A stretch of 64,000 nt of DNA from Silurus meridionalis (GCF_014805685.1 NC_060911.1:7897212-7961211); one strand, 5' to 3'; counted from the stretch's first letter, positions 26,307 through 40,079 are shown. Notes: a model not told the origin generated them from the sequence alone. Program-made: numbers and translations.

Positions 26307-27159
26307 ATTAATTACAATATTTTAAAGACTTTCTAATTTTAGATTTATCAAATTTGAAGGCAAACAATCTTGCTGTTCCTGAGACAATCACCTTATGTTC
26401 ATTTTTTAAGTTGCATATTAAGTTTTGAGTTTGTGAAGAAAATATCCCTCATATCAAACATCTGCTAAACATGTTATGTTCAAATTGGTGTCAGAATTCT
26501 TTAATAACTGGACAAAGTTAATTGGAAAAGAAATTTTAAATAATCTGATTTATTAAAAATGTAAAGATGGCCAACTTATTATTAGACATTTTTATTTATA
26601 ACATTTGCCACTTTTCAGGCAATTATCTGAATGAATCATCATAATTTGTTCTGATTCATTTTTGTACTTATTTGTGAATTATAACACTATAACATATAAT
26701 AATGTGCATTATGGACAAACGCTAGATTGAAATCAATCATTATTGTTAAGCTTTGCTTTATAATGCAGTTTTCCAGCTTTTGGTAATGAATAATTTTTGT
26801 GAATAATTTTATGGTGACGTAAAACAACAGGTATAATTGTTTGTAAAAACAATACAAAACATTCTAAGGGTTGCCACTGAATCTCAGGGGAAGCAATTGT
26901 AGTAAAAGATACACAATTATATTTTATACTATATCAACTATATTATTATAGTACAATTATTTTTTCAAGTAATGTAAAAGTAAATGACTAGTAATAGAAA
27001 TTAAAACTAGTTTAACATTAAATTAAAATATATATTTATACATTTTTATCTGTTTTTGTTGGAGGTTTAGGAATATATAATGGTAAAGTTTTTCATATGT
27101 TTCAGCAAGTGGTATTTGTTTTTCATGTGGCTTAAAGAGGCAATATCACAGTCTATTGA

Positions 27160-27250
27160 GAATCCGCCATGCTAATCAATGGTTACTGGGTTACTGATCA
27201 GAAAGTCGGGGGTTCAAGCCCCAGTATCACCAATCTTCACCAGTGGTGCT
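27160..27250 (+). repeat. possible tRNA-derived SINE fragment
   Basis: ATCAATGGTTACTGGGTTAC followed 30 nt later by GGGGGTTCAAGCCCCAG, a B-box-like T arm with a good stem (GGGG/CCCC). No body, tail or target duplication was found. Confidence 0.45.
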
Positions 27251-29799
27251 GTATTATGGCTGGTCCTGCGGTTTGACCAGAGATTCCTTCTTATTTCATA
27301 AAGGCCATTCTATACCATACTGTATATTTCTCTATTCTACTTACATAGCAGTGTAAAGTGTACATATTGTATCATACACTGATCTCAGATTCTACCAAAA
27401 AGTTTAATATATCATTAAGTATTAATATATCATTAGTCATATACATCACTATTGTGGATTTTATTGCATTGAACGTTTGTTCACACAATGGTTAATTCAG
27501 TTATTCAACCCCAAAGAGAGAGAGAAAAGGGTGCAGAGAAAAGGGTGGGCAACATGCAATTTCAGCTTTAAACACTGCTGATCATTGACATGTGTGTCTT
27601 CTTGTGTTGTGCCTGAGGAAACAGGGATTTCGTTTTTTTTGTTTTGTTTTTTTATTGCAGGGGAAGGATAGAGGAGGAAATGCATTGTGCTGCATTGTGA
27701 TGATGATCTTGGGGTCCTGTGAAACGTCTCATGGACCTTCACTTCTCAGAGTTTTATCTCATTGGGCTAATTAATCTCTGCCCTTGTTAGACATCCCTAA
27801 TTACATCAACTAATGAAGCCTGGCTTCTGGTTTCTCTTTCCTAATGAGCCAGCAACACAATGCAGTAAAACACAAACAGTGGATTCCTTCAGACACACTC
27901 ATAAACATACACACTATTTACATATAGTCCAAAATGATTGAATTATTGTTGGCTCATAACTCATTTAGGAAAAAGGTAGCTATAGTGGAGCTTTCAACAA
28001 AATAGTAACTCATATTTTATAGGTCTCGAGTCCAGATTTGTTAGACATGGACACATCTAAGAATATAAAAGTTCTCTTCTCGGTATTTAAGCTAGGTTTT
28101 CTTTTGTTTTTATGTTTAAAAACCTTTTTTATTCATACCATAACTATGTTTGAGCTTGAAATATGTTTTTTTTGTTTGTTTTATATCAAAGGGTGCCAAT
28201 AATTCTGTAGTTGACAGTAGACAGTAAAATTTACAGATGTGAACTGTTCCATCATCTTTCCGCTTCTCTTTAGCTCTGATTTGATTTCCTGGCAGGCATG
28301 TATAGAGCACGCATGTTTTATTGACATCATAACATTTCATTGCATGGGTAGAGTACCAGGCCCTTCTGTGTTTTACTCTACTGAGTAGCAGATGTCCTTA
28401 TTTTTTGGCCTACTGACACTTTTCTCCCAGTCTCCCAGCAATACTTCAAAGCACACACATTCACATGAACTATCAAGCTGATATCATGATGGTTTCCAAC
28501 CTATATGGAAATTCGGTTCATTAATGTAGAACTTTGTTTATGCATATGACAGAAAAGGGAAGAGATGGCAATACGTGTAGTGAGACAATAATTTCTGATA
28601 TTTTGCCTACCTCTAATGAAGACGGATTGAACAATAAAACTGAATGCGTTACCAGTACATGTTTTAAAGTGGCCTGAAAGGAGGCAGAAGATGATACATC
28701 ACCTGTGAATGAAAGACAATCAAATCATCAAATACACTCACAAACAACAAGAGCAATCGTCTGCTTAATGGGCCTTTACACCAAATATTATTCTGTTGTA
28801 TGAATCCATTGTTAGTTTAATGTTTTATTTATTCAAGATCTAGAAGCTGCTTAACGCTTGGCTTAAAATATTAACTAAAACACTATAACATGCTATAAAA
28901 AGAGGAGTATATGGACTTTTTTCCATTTCAAGCAAAGCAGTAAAATAAAGCAACAGCAGGCTATAAACTCTCACAGTCATAAACGAATCGATTAGGGTAG
29001 AACAGTAAAACATTTTTGATTAGAGAGCTTTCCCTAAGAGCATCACAGCACCATTATAACTAACCCTAAACCTCCATGCTCGTTTTCTTTAAATGCACAT
29101 TGTGCACTGAAGACCTTGTGGCAAAATGTTAATTGGTACTCAATGAACAAACAACACTTGCTGAATCATCTGTTTGGGCTTTTTATTTATTTTTTTTATC
29201 TGACAGATTTTTTTTGTTTGGTATGCATGTAAAAGGACGTTCCTCTAATGAGCTGTGGAGACTTTGCTAGAATAACATTTAGAAGTGTAGCGTTAATTTG
29301 AAGGAATGAGTGATATCGCAGTTTCACTCTGATGTAATTACTCAAACAAAAAAATGGTTATGGATGACTTACTATTAAATGAAATAGTGCTGGGACAATT
29401 ATTTTGGTCAAGTGAAATTACAAGAAGACCTCGCTTATATTGAATGTGAAATATGGCAGTTCAATCTTAATTTAAATGTACATTTGATTTAGAGTATTTT
29501 TTTTTTTTGTGCCTTCATTTACATTTGTAAGTGAACAGGGTTGAAATTCTCGTAGCTTGCATTTGTATGCAAGACGAATAACAAAAAATAGCGAGGTTTT
29601 CATTCTCTCCTTTTGATGGTTCCTATTTCAAGGGGAATTGTACATGATCTGTACTGTAAACTCAACAAAATTAGTGAATTACTTATAGATTACATAAATC
29701 TTTTATTTACTACTTCAAATAAATATTACAATAATAAAATAGTTTTTAAACAATTTTTATGTAATTTATTAGTACAAACTGTGTTTTTAAATGTTACTC

Positions 29800-29934
29800 C
29801 GAACCTTTGAGCCACTCGCGGCTTCTCACAAACTATCAGATATTTCGCGAGATACACAGTCGGGTTCCAAAAAAAAAAAGTTGCAAACTATCAAGGTCGT
29901 GAGTGTTAAGGTCGCAGGTATCAAGGTTCCACTG
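29800..29934. mobile_element. Tigger/pogo-like MITE end fragment
   Basis: On the - strand the right end reads CAGTGGAACCTTGATACC, like termini of pogo-type DNA transposons. The related GGTCGTGAGTGTTAAGGTCG lies inside. The opposite end is not found. Confidence 0.45.
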
Positions 29935-29949
29935 TGTATTTGATATATA

Positions 29950-29950
<1 letters not shown>

Positions 29951-30001
<51 letters not shown>
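29951..30001. repeat. (GT)n microsatellite
   Basis: Uninterrupted GT dinucleotides. Confidence 0.97.
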
Positions 30002-30003
<2 letters not shown>

Positions 30004-30302
30004 CAATATAGTGGCAAAACTTCAACAATTTGTAGCTTTTAAATCACTTGTAAATGTTCGAAGCATTTTATGACAGGAGAAATTCTGTAGATTTCAGTCA
30101 CCAGTGATATATGGCGAAGAAGCTGATGAGGTGTAACAACTTGTCAGATGTTGTTTAAGCTAAATTCTGGAAAACAGCCAAAAAATTACCAAGAAACTAT
30201 TATCTGATAAAATGTCTAAAATCAGTGAGCTTTTTTAAATGATTAAATGATGTAATAAAAAGATATTAATTAAAAGAATCCTTCCAACTAAGCATAAAGT
30301 AG

Positions 30303-30441
30303 TCAGTTGCTCATCAGGGACAAACATACTTACAAAGAACATATTTATGTTTAATCACCACATTATCTGTGTAAAGCTGCTTTGAGACAATGTTCATTGT
30401 TAAAAGCGCTATACAAATAAAAATGAATTGAATTGAATTGA
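30303..30441 (+). mobile_element. L2-like retroposon 3' tail, (TTGAA)n type
   Basis: GTGTAAAGCTGCTTTGAGAC, then GTTAAAAGCGCTATACAAAT and a terminal GAATTGAATTGAATTGAA run. The same tail occurs at 45970-46157, and a relative with a TTGAC tail occurs at 42534 and 48790. It is a 3' end shared by L2-like LINEs and SINEs of fish. Confidence 0.7.
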
Positions 30442-32868
30442 ATATTATTTCCCTACCAATGTTCGCCTGACATCAGCCATCAGAGACGCAAAAATAGATT
30501 TTAACAAAACCTTTTATGGCTGCATGTCATAAATGTTTCCATGTGAAATTTTTTTTTATGAAACTAGACAATATGTTGCATCATATGGACATGCATCATA
30601 TATAACAAACTCAGGTCTTAGTACCTCCTGACTGGAACAAAATTGCTGATGTCTTTATATCATAACCAATAATAAAATTCAATATAAAAAAATATTTAAA
30701 GCAAACTCAGCCACCCACATTCTCTCTCTTATATAGTTAATTACCTTTGTTTACCTGTGTAATAGCTGCTCTGTTTTAGCAGTAACTATTGTTGAACCTG
30801 TTGATCCTAAATTCAAGTAACACATAGCGGCAGATCCAAACGATAAGAGAAAAAAGATAAACAGCACAGACAGATTTATGAAAGAAACTAATATAAACAA
30901 AAGAGAGGAAAGAAAAATAGGCCATTGCAGGTTATTTTCTATTTTATCAGTCATTAGTGTTTGATGCAGAAGAATTTCTTTACATAATATGGAGGATGGT
31001 TTTTTTGTGTGAATTTTTTATCAATTTTTTTATATTGTGTATAAATTTAATACAGATGCTGGATCAGTTGTTTTTTTGCCATCTTCCAAATCTTTCCTCA
31101 TTAAAACTGTGTAGTATCTGTATAAAAATGGTAGTGTATTAAAACCTATTCATTAGTCAAGACTTACTAAAATCACAAGAAAAACAGAGCAAAATTAAAA
31201 ATCATGAAGGTAATATTTATCTTTACTTCAGTAATATTTAAAACCGCATCCCAAATTAAACTAGTCTTAGAAGTACAAATTACATTGTGGATGCCAAATT
31301 TGAAAGCAATATTATTGGGAATATAATTACTAAGATTAATATGCAACTGCTTTAAGAGTAGGTTTTTAAGGGTTTTTTTTGTGCTCCACTTTTTGTTCAT
31401 TTTAAAATTTTCAATAAGCATTTATAATACTTTATCTATAATGTGTGTGCTCAGTAGAACTCTCAGTCTTGTCTGAATATTAAAAACATGTATACCTTCT
31501 TAGTAGATAGTGAGTTCTTAGATAAAATGTCATTTCACTTGAAAGCTCAAAGCTTTATGAAATATAATGAGCATACGCTGTACATTTTTTATACATTCGA
31601 TTGCAACCTTTATTCCATTATCGGATTTTAATTAGGCTAACTGAACAGCTTAAATTATTCAGTGTTTTTTTCCATTTCCAGTCCATTTTTGTTGATCCCA
31701 AACCATTTTAATAACCATCTTCCTCAACCAAAAGCGAAGCTTGAAACATAAATCCATAAATAATTTGTTATAAAATTAAACGTTTATTAGTAGTAGTAGT
31801 ACAAGTGGTAAAGAACAAGACAAAATATTAATGTCAATTATTTTACAATTTACATATCACAGTTGCTTTTATGGCAAACTTTCACTGCAGAGTTTGACCA
31901 TTAACACAATATGTATAAATAAAACTCGCTTTGCACACAGAACCAGTTTGCTGGAATCTGATCTTACAGCATGTAAAATATTAGATATAATTGTGTGCAT
32001 TCAACTTTGTGGAGATTAGAAAATGACCACATTTGGTCCATGTGGGAATTTGATAGTCACGTGTATTTTTTTTGTTATTATGAAGGTAATTTAAACATAG
32101 CTAAAACAGCCATTAGTCAATCTGGAATTTGCTGTTTTTTATCAATTATCTACCTCATATACTTGTGTCAAAATGTTGAAAATATCCAATATTTATCTGT
32201 TATGCACATTTGAGGCTTTCTAAAGTTGGTTTATAGGTCCATTCCTTTCATATTTTTGTATCAGACTAGAGAACTATCTATCCTTTCTGGCACATATGAA
32301 GCTAATATTACTTTCCAAAGCTCACAAAGGGAGTTGGGGTGGATGTGTTGCATTCTTTTTTTATTATTATTATTATTAATATGGGTGCAATGTTCTTCAG
32401 AGGCTATAGCCATGACCCCGCTCTTCATTCCCTTTATATCCTATATGTAATTAGTACAGCGTCAGATACTGTCCAAATAATTTCACACTCCTTTTTTGAT
32501 AGCGATGTATTCATGGAATATAGCATAATGCTGTTATAAAAAAATAATAACGACTCAACATGGAGTAAATTACTGCTGATACTCCAATGTTAATTATTTC
32601 ATTACACTGTGTATTCGTTATTACTTATATTAATATTGTTGTAATATCAATGCAGCTTTAATTTATTTTACTCACGTAAAAAGCTTGTAATATGCCAGAA
32701 ATGACAGCTTGTTGTGTTAACAAGAAAGTGGAAAGCCCAAATTCCTCTGTTTCCATAGACTTTCTTGGTATGAGTTGCAAAGTGCGAAAATAGGAGACTT
32801 CATCTAAAAATGTGAAATAAACTTCTCACATAAAAGGAACATATGGCAATGAAAACACACCATATTGT

Positions 32869-32871
<3 letters not shown>

Positions 32872-32936
<65 letters not shown>
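32872..32936. repeat. (AT)n microsatellite
   Basis: Uninterrupted TA dinucleotides. Confidence 0.97.
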
Positions 32937-32940
<4 letters not shown>

Positions 32941-35380
32941 ATGCAAATAGCACAAACTACTTTTGTTGTTATAGGAATATATCCAACTTGTTCTGACCAG
33001 TGATTGAGAATGCATCAAAGCAGTCTTATATAATACACATAACCAGTATCTTGGTTGTTCTGAGTGTTTCTGCATTACCCTGTTATCTGGCAATATTTTA
33101 TGATTTAAAACTAACAAAGGTTTAATGGGACATTACTGACTACCAGCTGTTTTTTCTTTAGAGCTCAGCTACACATTCAGGAAAATCTGTTTATATTGCG
33201 TCCTAAGGCTGAAGGTCCTTTTACTGTTTCACATTGTATCTCTGTCTGTTTAAGTACTCACGCATGCATCTTTGAGAAATCAATCTGAGTTATCATTTAA
33301 ACCAGTGTTTAAGTGCTACACCACTCACATGGCAGGAAGGCCATTCTTAGGGTGTGTCAAAGCCATCATTGTGGCCACAACCTAGATCTCTTTCAAAAAA
33401 TATTGAAATATATTTTTTTTTTCTTTCGATTTTACAGCATATAATTAATTAGAGGCCAAGTACTGTGTTATTTCTTCAGTTGCACTGCATCAGTGGTCGT
33501 GAAAAAAATTCATTGGTGGCCATGTCTTACAACATAGCAACACCACCACCTCATAGACCCCTTGGTTTTTTGTTAGACATTGTTTTTTTTTTTTACAAAG
33601 ATTTTTTTACATTTATAGAAATGAAAGCTATTGTACTTGGTATCACTCGAATGGCTTTTTTTAAATACAAAATCCAGACACAATGTATTTAATAGAATTG
33701 TCTAAACAGTAAAATAATTTGCTAACCTCCAATAGTCTCTGATAAAATGGATTCTTATTCCTTATCTCAAAAGGCCAATTTTCTGAATTATTGAATGCTT
33801 CAACCATATAATTGGAGACTATCTGTGAAAAACTAATCCCTTAAGTACTGGATTATAATTTTTTTTTTTTATTAATTCATCTGCCTAAGCAGTGGATAAA
33901 TGTTCTGTATCTCATTCACATAATACTGTCTCATATTGGCTGTGATTTCTGGGAATTAAGCAAATAGTGCCTTCAGCCTTAAGGCACAATGATGCATCAG
34001 TACAACTTACACACAACTTCACAACTATTAAAACATTAGCGTATCTAGTCTACATTATTGGTTTTGGGAGGGGTATGTGTGTGTTACAGACGAGGGAGGG
34101 TTTAATCCAAAATTGAGAAATGTATGAAATAATGTTTTTTCAAGTATTTACAACCTGCCTTTGTTAATTGCTATGTTTTTGTTCTCCTTTGTGGGTTTGC
34201 AAAATATTTAAGCATTATAGACATATTCATGTTTAACAAAGGACTGTATTTTGGGGGGAAACATTTTGATGTCAAGGGCACGATGGGGAAAAACATTTCC
34301 CTGCACATGGGTGTCATTTCCATTAGTACTAATACACCTTATCAAATTTTAGAAAAAGCAAAAAACTAAAAGCAAAACTGCCATTGAAAATATTTGCATT
34401 ATTCTTAGAATTTAATGAACACATTAAATGTCTGGTCCATAAAATAAGTGTATTGGGATAAGAATTGTTGACAAGATGAAACTGCATTGGGGATTGAATG
34501 TTAATGATATATTTTATGAAATTGTTGTTATTTTTTAGGGTGGGAATATAGTTTGAATATGAATTACAAATTATTCCAAATATCCTAGACTTACTCTGAA
34601 AGATTTGCATATAAATTGTAATAATTAGAGGAAACCCTCTCCAGTCATCATAATGTCTTTCGGGAGGAGGGATTATACTTTATAATCGCACAGAAAAAAA
34701 AAAAAACACTGAATGGCAGATTAACGAGATTTAAAGACGCTTTGAAAATTGGGGTGAACATTGTTTATCACTATCCAAGAACAATCTTACACAGCTTTCT
34801 TTTTGTAATTTTTTTTTTCATGCAAAAATCATGCGGCCAATTTGTTGATGTAAGTGACCTGTACTATGTGGTTTGCTATCTTATTTAACCCATCCAATCT
34901 GTGAAAGAGAGAGAAAAAGAAAGAAAGAGAGAGAGCAGTCATAGGATAGTAAGGCGCTTGTATTTAGAACTGTGTTTTGTTGTTTTTTTCTACATATTTT
35001 AGTGAAACAATAACGTCACTAACACTCTGGCTTTTGTAGCTTGTAGATGGTAAAGCTAAAGATAGCAAAGATAGCATCATTTAGATGAGTCAGATTGTAC
35101 ATGAGCAACTTATCTGTATATATGCACTTTTACATTTAAGCCAGGTTCAGGGAAGAGAGAGTTGAGATCATTCTGATTAACATTTTAAATAGATAACCAA
35201 TCACTAACTAAACTTAAACTAACCTCATTCTAAGTCATAGTGTTCTAATAATGTTTTTTTAACTGTTCTGCTATTGTTTTTCTTTCACTATTTGTTTGGA
35301 TTTGGTTTAATCTAGTATACAGATTGCGCAGATATTTACTAATGCTCTTTCTCCTTTGCCCTGTCTCTTTCTTATCCTAG

Positions 35381-36246
35381 GAGGTGAATTAGTGTTGCCC
35401 ATAATAACCGTGGATTCTCTAGATCCCCCATCAGTTGCAACAAGGTACCCAGTAATCCCTCCACCCCCTACCTACCATCCCTTCCTCACACTGCTCGAGA
35501 CCACAAAAGAGTCCACATCCCCTTCCAATGGCCACATGCCATGTCCAATGGACCAAGAGGACTGTGAGGAGGCCATGGAGGTCTCGGCTTACGGCTCGGG
35601 TGAGATGACCGAGTCAGATGATGAGGACTATTACAAAAACTCCCCCCTAGTCACAGACCGAACCGTGCTTCCTCCTCCTCCGGCAGTAGCCGAAAACCCG
35701 CGTGGTGATCGCCACTTTTCTCGGCATCCACCCAACTCCCAGCGGCCCCTGCTTCCATCCACCCCCACAACCTCACCACGACTCAAACCTAACATCAACA
35801 GTGGCCCTAATATTCCAGCAGGCAAAATGAACACCCGAGATCAAGTGCTCCTGCCACCCGTCCAGCCCTCTGGGGATCCCGAGCATGGCGGGCGGCACAG
35901 AAACATACCGAGTATAACCAACCCTCCTAATTTTCCTACTGCAGAGCCTTCATCTCCTGACCGAGGCCCTCCTGGAGCAGTGGAAGTGTTCCGGGAGTCC
36001 AGCAGCACCACGGGGATGGTGGTGGGGATTGTTGCAGCAGCTGCTTTGTGCATCCTCATCCTCCTGTACGCCATGTACAAATATCGTAACAGAGATGAAG
36101 GATCTTATCAAGTGGACCAGAGCCGCAACTACATCAGCAATTCAGCCACACAGAGCAATGGGACACTTGTGAAGGAGAAGCAGTCTGGTACAACCAAAAC
36201 AAGCACCAAGAGCAAGAAGAACAAAGACAAGGAATACTATGTCTGA
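35381..36246 (+). CDS. nrxn2: neurexin-2 terminal exon: stalk, membrane helix, cytoplasmic tail
   Basis: The acceptor TATCCTAG precedes GAGGTGAA, which completes the split glycine codon from 25373. The reading frame gives 287 more residues to TGA at 36244-36246. It opens [20 protein letters not shown], a signature of NRXN2. The stalk is Pro/Ser/Thr-rich and contains [16 protein letters not shown] (Ser codon 35596-35598), an acidic-flanked Ser-Gly like the heparan-sulfate site of neurexins. The membrane helix runs 36013-36075 ([19 protein letters not shown]). The cytoplasmic tail starts with the protein 4.1-binding region ([10 protein letters not shown]), has [13 protein letters not shown] as in NRXN2 rather than NRXN1 or NRXN3, and ends in the PDZ ligand EYYV, which binds CASK and Mint. 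It is a real 3' terminal exon. Which teleost duplicate (2a or 2b) is unresolved. Confidence 0.97.
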
Positions 36247-36293
36247 GCTCAGGCCTGACAGGGACAGAAACAGAACAGAGAGAGAGTGAAAGC

Positions 36294-36294
<1 letters not shown>

Positions 36295-36356
<62 letters not shown>
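36295..36356. repeat. (GA)n microsatellite in 3' UTR
   Basis: AG dinucleotides with one interruption, 50 nt after the nrxn2 stop codon. Confidence 0.97.
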
Positions 36357-36925
36357 GTGGAATACTGAGGGAACAGGGACGGTAGAAAGACGGTATTTCT
36401 TGTAAACCCCTCCCAACTGTTGTCACCATTCTCAAACAAGGTCTATGAAACAACCAAGACAGAGAGATAAAGATTGAGAGATTGAGATTGCTTTCTTCCC
36501 TTTGACTTTTCAGTAAATATTCCTCATAACTTTTGTACTGTTGGATAAATGCACAGTGGACTTGTTCCGTTGTAACCATTCCACACACTTGCTTGCTCGT
36601 TGTAAATACCATGGTAGTCATGGGTCTTCAGGATTTTCAGGATCACCTAACCTGTTGTTGCAACACCAATATGTGCCAAGCCCAGAAGATTCCTTCTTAA
36701 TGAAGATGGTCAGTAAGGCTAGCTTTACCTGAAGTATTTTTATGAGCAATGTTCAAAAACCAAGCGAGTGTTGGCTGAGTTGGAAAGTTGGGGATATTTG
36801 AAAGACAGTGAAGACCAAATAGTTGTGCCAGTCCAAAAATTACTGCCAAACCATCTCAGTGTCAAACCTGCCTCCCTTTCTGCTCCCAGTATTCATGTCA
36901 TATTTCTCTCTCATTCACTCTCATT

Positions 36926-36928
<3 letters not shown>

Positions 36929-36957
<29 letters not shown>
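36929..36957. repeat. (CT)n microsatellite in 3' UTR
   Basis: CT dinucleotides, complementary to the GA tract 570 nt upstream in the same 3' UTR. Confidence 0.97.
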
Positions 36958-36961
<4 letters not shown>

Positions 36962-37925
36962 TTAATTCCCTGTTTGGCTTGTGCTCTTCAAATTCTTCTC
37001 CTTGTCTTCGGTGCTCAGGAGCTGATGCAACATAATTTCTGCTGTGTTTCAAGCATGTAGTATTCCTTAATGAAAAAGAGACAATAACCTGTTGAGTTTC
37101 TGTGGAGTTTAAAAAATACATATATCAGAAAAAAAAAAAAAAAAAGTCGCAACAAGTCTAACCATGGAAATTTGAGAACTCGACATCCATGGCTGCTGCG
37201 AAGCCACCGAAACGCTCTGAGGCCAAACCCCTGGTTGTCCTTCATTCCAGCAGATCTCCTCCACTTGTTTTTAGGGTTTGACGTCGAGCCCTTTTAAAGG
37301 TTATGAAATCATATATGAAAAAGCAGAAAAAGAAACATCTCACAGCAGAAAAATGAACTTTGTTCCCTAGAAATATTATATATATATGTGTGTATAGACG
37401 ACTGAGCAACTCAAGGACAACTTCATGGAAAGGGAGTTGTTAGATAAAAATTGTCCCCTGCTTTGAGGTGATAACAGGTCGTCAGTGTGAGTCAATTTCC
37501 TTCTTTACCTTGTGCATTTCTGGAACAAGCCACAATGCAACGTGTCCATGAAAAAGAGAAAAAACAAAACATTATGAAAAACTATGGACATAAAGAAAGT
37601 GCAGAAGCTATGGACCAGAGTGCTTGATTTTTTTTTCCATCTTTCTTTTACATTTTGTCATAATCTAAAAAGGGAAAAGACATTTATAGGGAAATATGCC
37701 GCAAGTCCCCGGTGTTTTGGCAGTGGGGAATGTGAAAGTTCATCGCAAGTGACCGTGTTCTAAATTTTGCTGCTGCAGCAAGTAGCAAGGGAAGACGGAA
37801 AAGACTGTATCAGTGTGAACTTTGGGGAAAAAAATAAACACTCTGAGGAAAGTGAAAGCTTCATTCTTTGAGGATGTACAACTTGAACTTTAGTATTCCA
37901 ATATTCTCAACTCTACTACAAGAAC

Positions 37926-37956
<31 letters not shown>

Positions 37957-38242
37957 TGTTTGTGAAATGTCTAAATATTTGAAACTCATCCCACTGCTAA
38001 GACTTAAAAAAGATGTGTTTTCCCTACTTTATAACCCCTGTTTGGAGAAAAAAAAATATGATGATTGGTGAACATGGGAAGTAAATTTGATTTGTTGAAC
38101 AGAATCTGGTTTACAACATTACAACGTTACCTTAAATTCCTCTTCATCACACTCTCACTTTTCATTTAGAGTATTTTATTCCATCAACCAACATGGCAGA
38201 CCTTCATGATCCAACAAACTTTAGTTTTTCTTCAAAGCATCT

Positions 38243-38279
38243 GTGTGTGTGTGTGTGTGCGTGCGTGTGCGCGTGCGTG

Positions 38280-38312
<33 letters not shown>

Positions 38313-38318
38313 GTGTAT
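38243..38318. repeat. (GT/GC)n microsatellite
   Basis: GT dinucleotides with scattered GC units, within the presumed 3' UTR. Confidence 0.95.
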
Positions 38319-38482
38319 GCCTCAGGTCTTTCATGTTTTTGCTATTTTTTCTTTTTTTTTTCCTCCATCAAAAGAAAATCCACGCAACCCGCCCCACCCC
38401 GTGTGCCCCCCTGTTCTTTCTAAATGTTCTTGTAAAGTGTTCCAGTGAGATGACTCTAAATATGTGTATATTAACAGAAGGG

Positions 38483-38488
38483 AATAAA
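38483..38488 (+). terminator. nrxn2: distal poly(A) signal of nrxn2
   Basis: AATAAA followed about 20-40 nt later by T/G-rich sequence. A second, proximal AATAAA is at 37833-37838. Confidence 0.5.
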
Positions 38489-38582
38489 ATTGGTTATATA
38501 CTTCTTACTCTTCGCAGTCATGTCTTTATTAAACCAATGGACCAATTTGACAAACTGCATATTCTCAAAATTATCCTGACCA

Positions 38583-38584
<2 letters not shown>

Positions 38585-38627
<43 letters not shown>

Positions 38628-38672
38628 GATTATTATTATTGGTATTATTATTAGTATTATTAGTATTATTAC
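38585..38672. repeat. (ATT)n microsatellite
   Basis: Trinucleotide tract with a few changed units at the right end, just past the presumed end of nrxn2. Confidence 0.95.
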
Positions 38673-39206
38673 ATTAAACATTTATGGCTCTAAGCCCCAA
38701 GAGCGTTTCACATTACTATGACGGAATCAAATTTCAGAATCCAGATTGTACCGACCACTCGAACAGTTCTTTACATTTTGACCTGCGGTTGTTGTGCTGA
38801 GAGAAAATCAAATTTCACATTCAGTATTTTGAGTATTTAATTTACAAATCTCACATAAGTGTAATAAATCACTTTGAGATGTCAGATTTAAGAGATTCTG
38901 ATTTGTAATCAATTGAAATCCAGTATATTCTTTCAATAATTTTGAAGCAAAAAAGTCAAAGATGTTGATTAAATACAGAATTTTGAGGTACAAAGCACAC
39001 ATTATAATCTACTAGCAAAAGGGCCAATTAAAAATCTTTGTTTACTTTAAATCTAAAATAAATAAAAGATGAAGTAGTTGAGACACAAAGTGAGTACACA
39101 AAGAACAAAAGTAAAAACTGTGAGAAACTTAAATCTTAATGGGAGAATTTTTGAAGTTTTTGAAGTTTGAAGCTTTTATAAAACCCACTTCCTTTCTCCA
39201 TCATAG

Positions 39207-39847
39207 AGGTGGCAAAAATACACACATCCTTCATTCAAGTGGAAGTACAGATTCTCAAGTTTTAATAGAGTAAAACTTGAAGTACTGACTACACTTTTTC
39301 ACTCAAGTTAAAGTAAAGAAGTTTGGGCTCTGACATGAAACTTAAGTAAAAAGTAGCTGTTATTACTACCTGTTTTAGTGTCATGCTGGTAACTGGACCT
39401 CACATCATATTAATATATTAATACAAAAGTATTTAAAGTTTTGTTATCTAATAAATCTGAACATCCACCATATAGAACACAAGCAGAGAAAAGGTGATGG
39501 TGATCAGGAATGTCTCTGTTCTCATGCATGTTTACATCACTGACTTCCTCTGCCTCATCCACAGTAACCCCAGACTTCTTGGTTGCTTCTGCCCTGATTG
39601 TTGTTAGCTTTGTCGGCTAGCTTACATTTGTGGTGTGTGAGAGCCAGGAAACGATACACCAGTGGTAGATTGTAAAAGCCGCACCATGACAAGAAATAGG
39701 TTGATGGTCTGAAAAACGTTGCACAGCAAGAAGAAAAATTGATCATGTCACAATATAGATTAAAACTAAAGTAACAAACCTTGTTTTAAATTGTAAGAAG
39801 TAGAAAGTACAGATTTTTGTGTACTTCGTTACTTCCCAACTCTGCTC
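39207..39847. mobile_element. non-autonomous DNA-transposon-like repeat (ACTTAAG family)
   Basis: The left part AGAGGTGGCAAAAATACACA and AGTGGAAGTACAGATTCTCA recurs at 60643. The right end, GTACTTCGTTACTTCCCAAC, is an approximate inverse of such ends. The TAAAGTAAAGAAGTTTGGGC and AACTTAAGTAAAAAGTAG motifs are typical of this fish repeat. No transposase is present. Confidence 0.6.
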
Positions 39848-40079
39848 ACACGTAGTGCATTTTATCAGGTATCAGCAATTTTGTCTGAATTCTGCGTAAC
39901 GACTTCATACCCTACAATCTTTCACTTTTTTATACCCTTAATGCACTGATTTCAAACATACATTTGATGTACTATAGTACATTAATGTACTATGGCCAAC
40001 AGGCACTTTTCCACCAACAGGCAATTTCTCACACTGTAACTCAAGATCTTCTGCTACAACCCATGTAAAGCAAATATTT

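Larger units (their letters stand above)
25374..35380 (+). other. nrxn2: nrxn2 intron, 10 kb, mostly unique AT-rich DNA
   Basis: GT-AG intron between the short acidic exon and the terminal exon. It holds microsatellites (25974, 26249, 29951, 32872), a tRNA-like fragment near 27200, a Tigger-like end at 29800-29934 and a LINE-like tail at 30303-30441. The stretches 26305-27150, 27270-29800, 30442-32870 and 32937-35380 show no exon or repeat I recognise. Confidence 0.85.
36247..38510 (+). other. nrxn2: nrxn2 3' UTR
   Basis: The region after the stop has no other coding potential. AATAAA occurs at 37833-37838 and 38483-38488, the latter followed by a T/G-rich stretch. The transcript therefore probably ends near 37.86 kb, near 38.51 kb, or both. 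It includes a GA tract (36295-36356), a CT tract (36929-36957), an A run (37930-37956) and a GT tract (38243-38318). The boundary is inferred from signals, not transcript data. Confidence 0.65.

Noticed and set aside
36142..36621. 159-residue frame on the - strand across the end of nrxn2
   Set aside because: Antisense to a confirmed exon and the GA tract; Leu-Ser repeat content comes from the tract. No homology recognised.
37930..37956. A run as the poly(A) tail of a processed pseudogene
   Set aside because: No gene-like sequence precedes it other than the nrxn2 3' UTR, and no flanking duplication is seen. Likely a simple A run.
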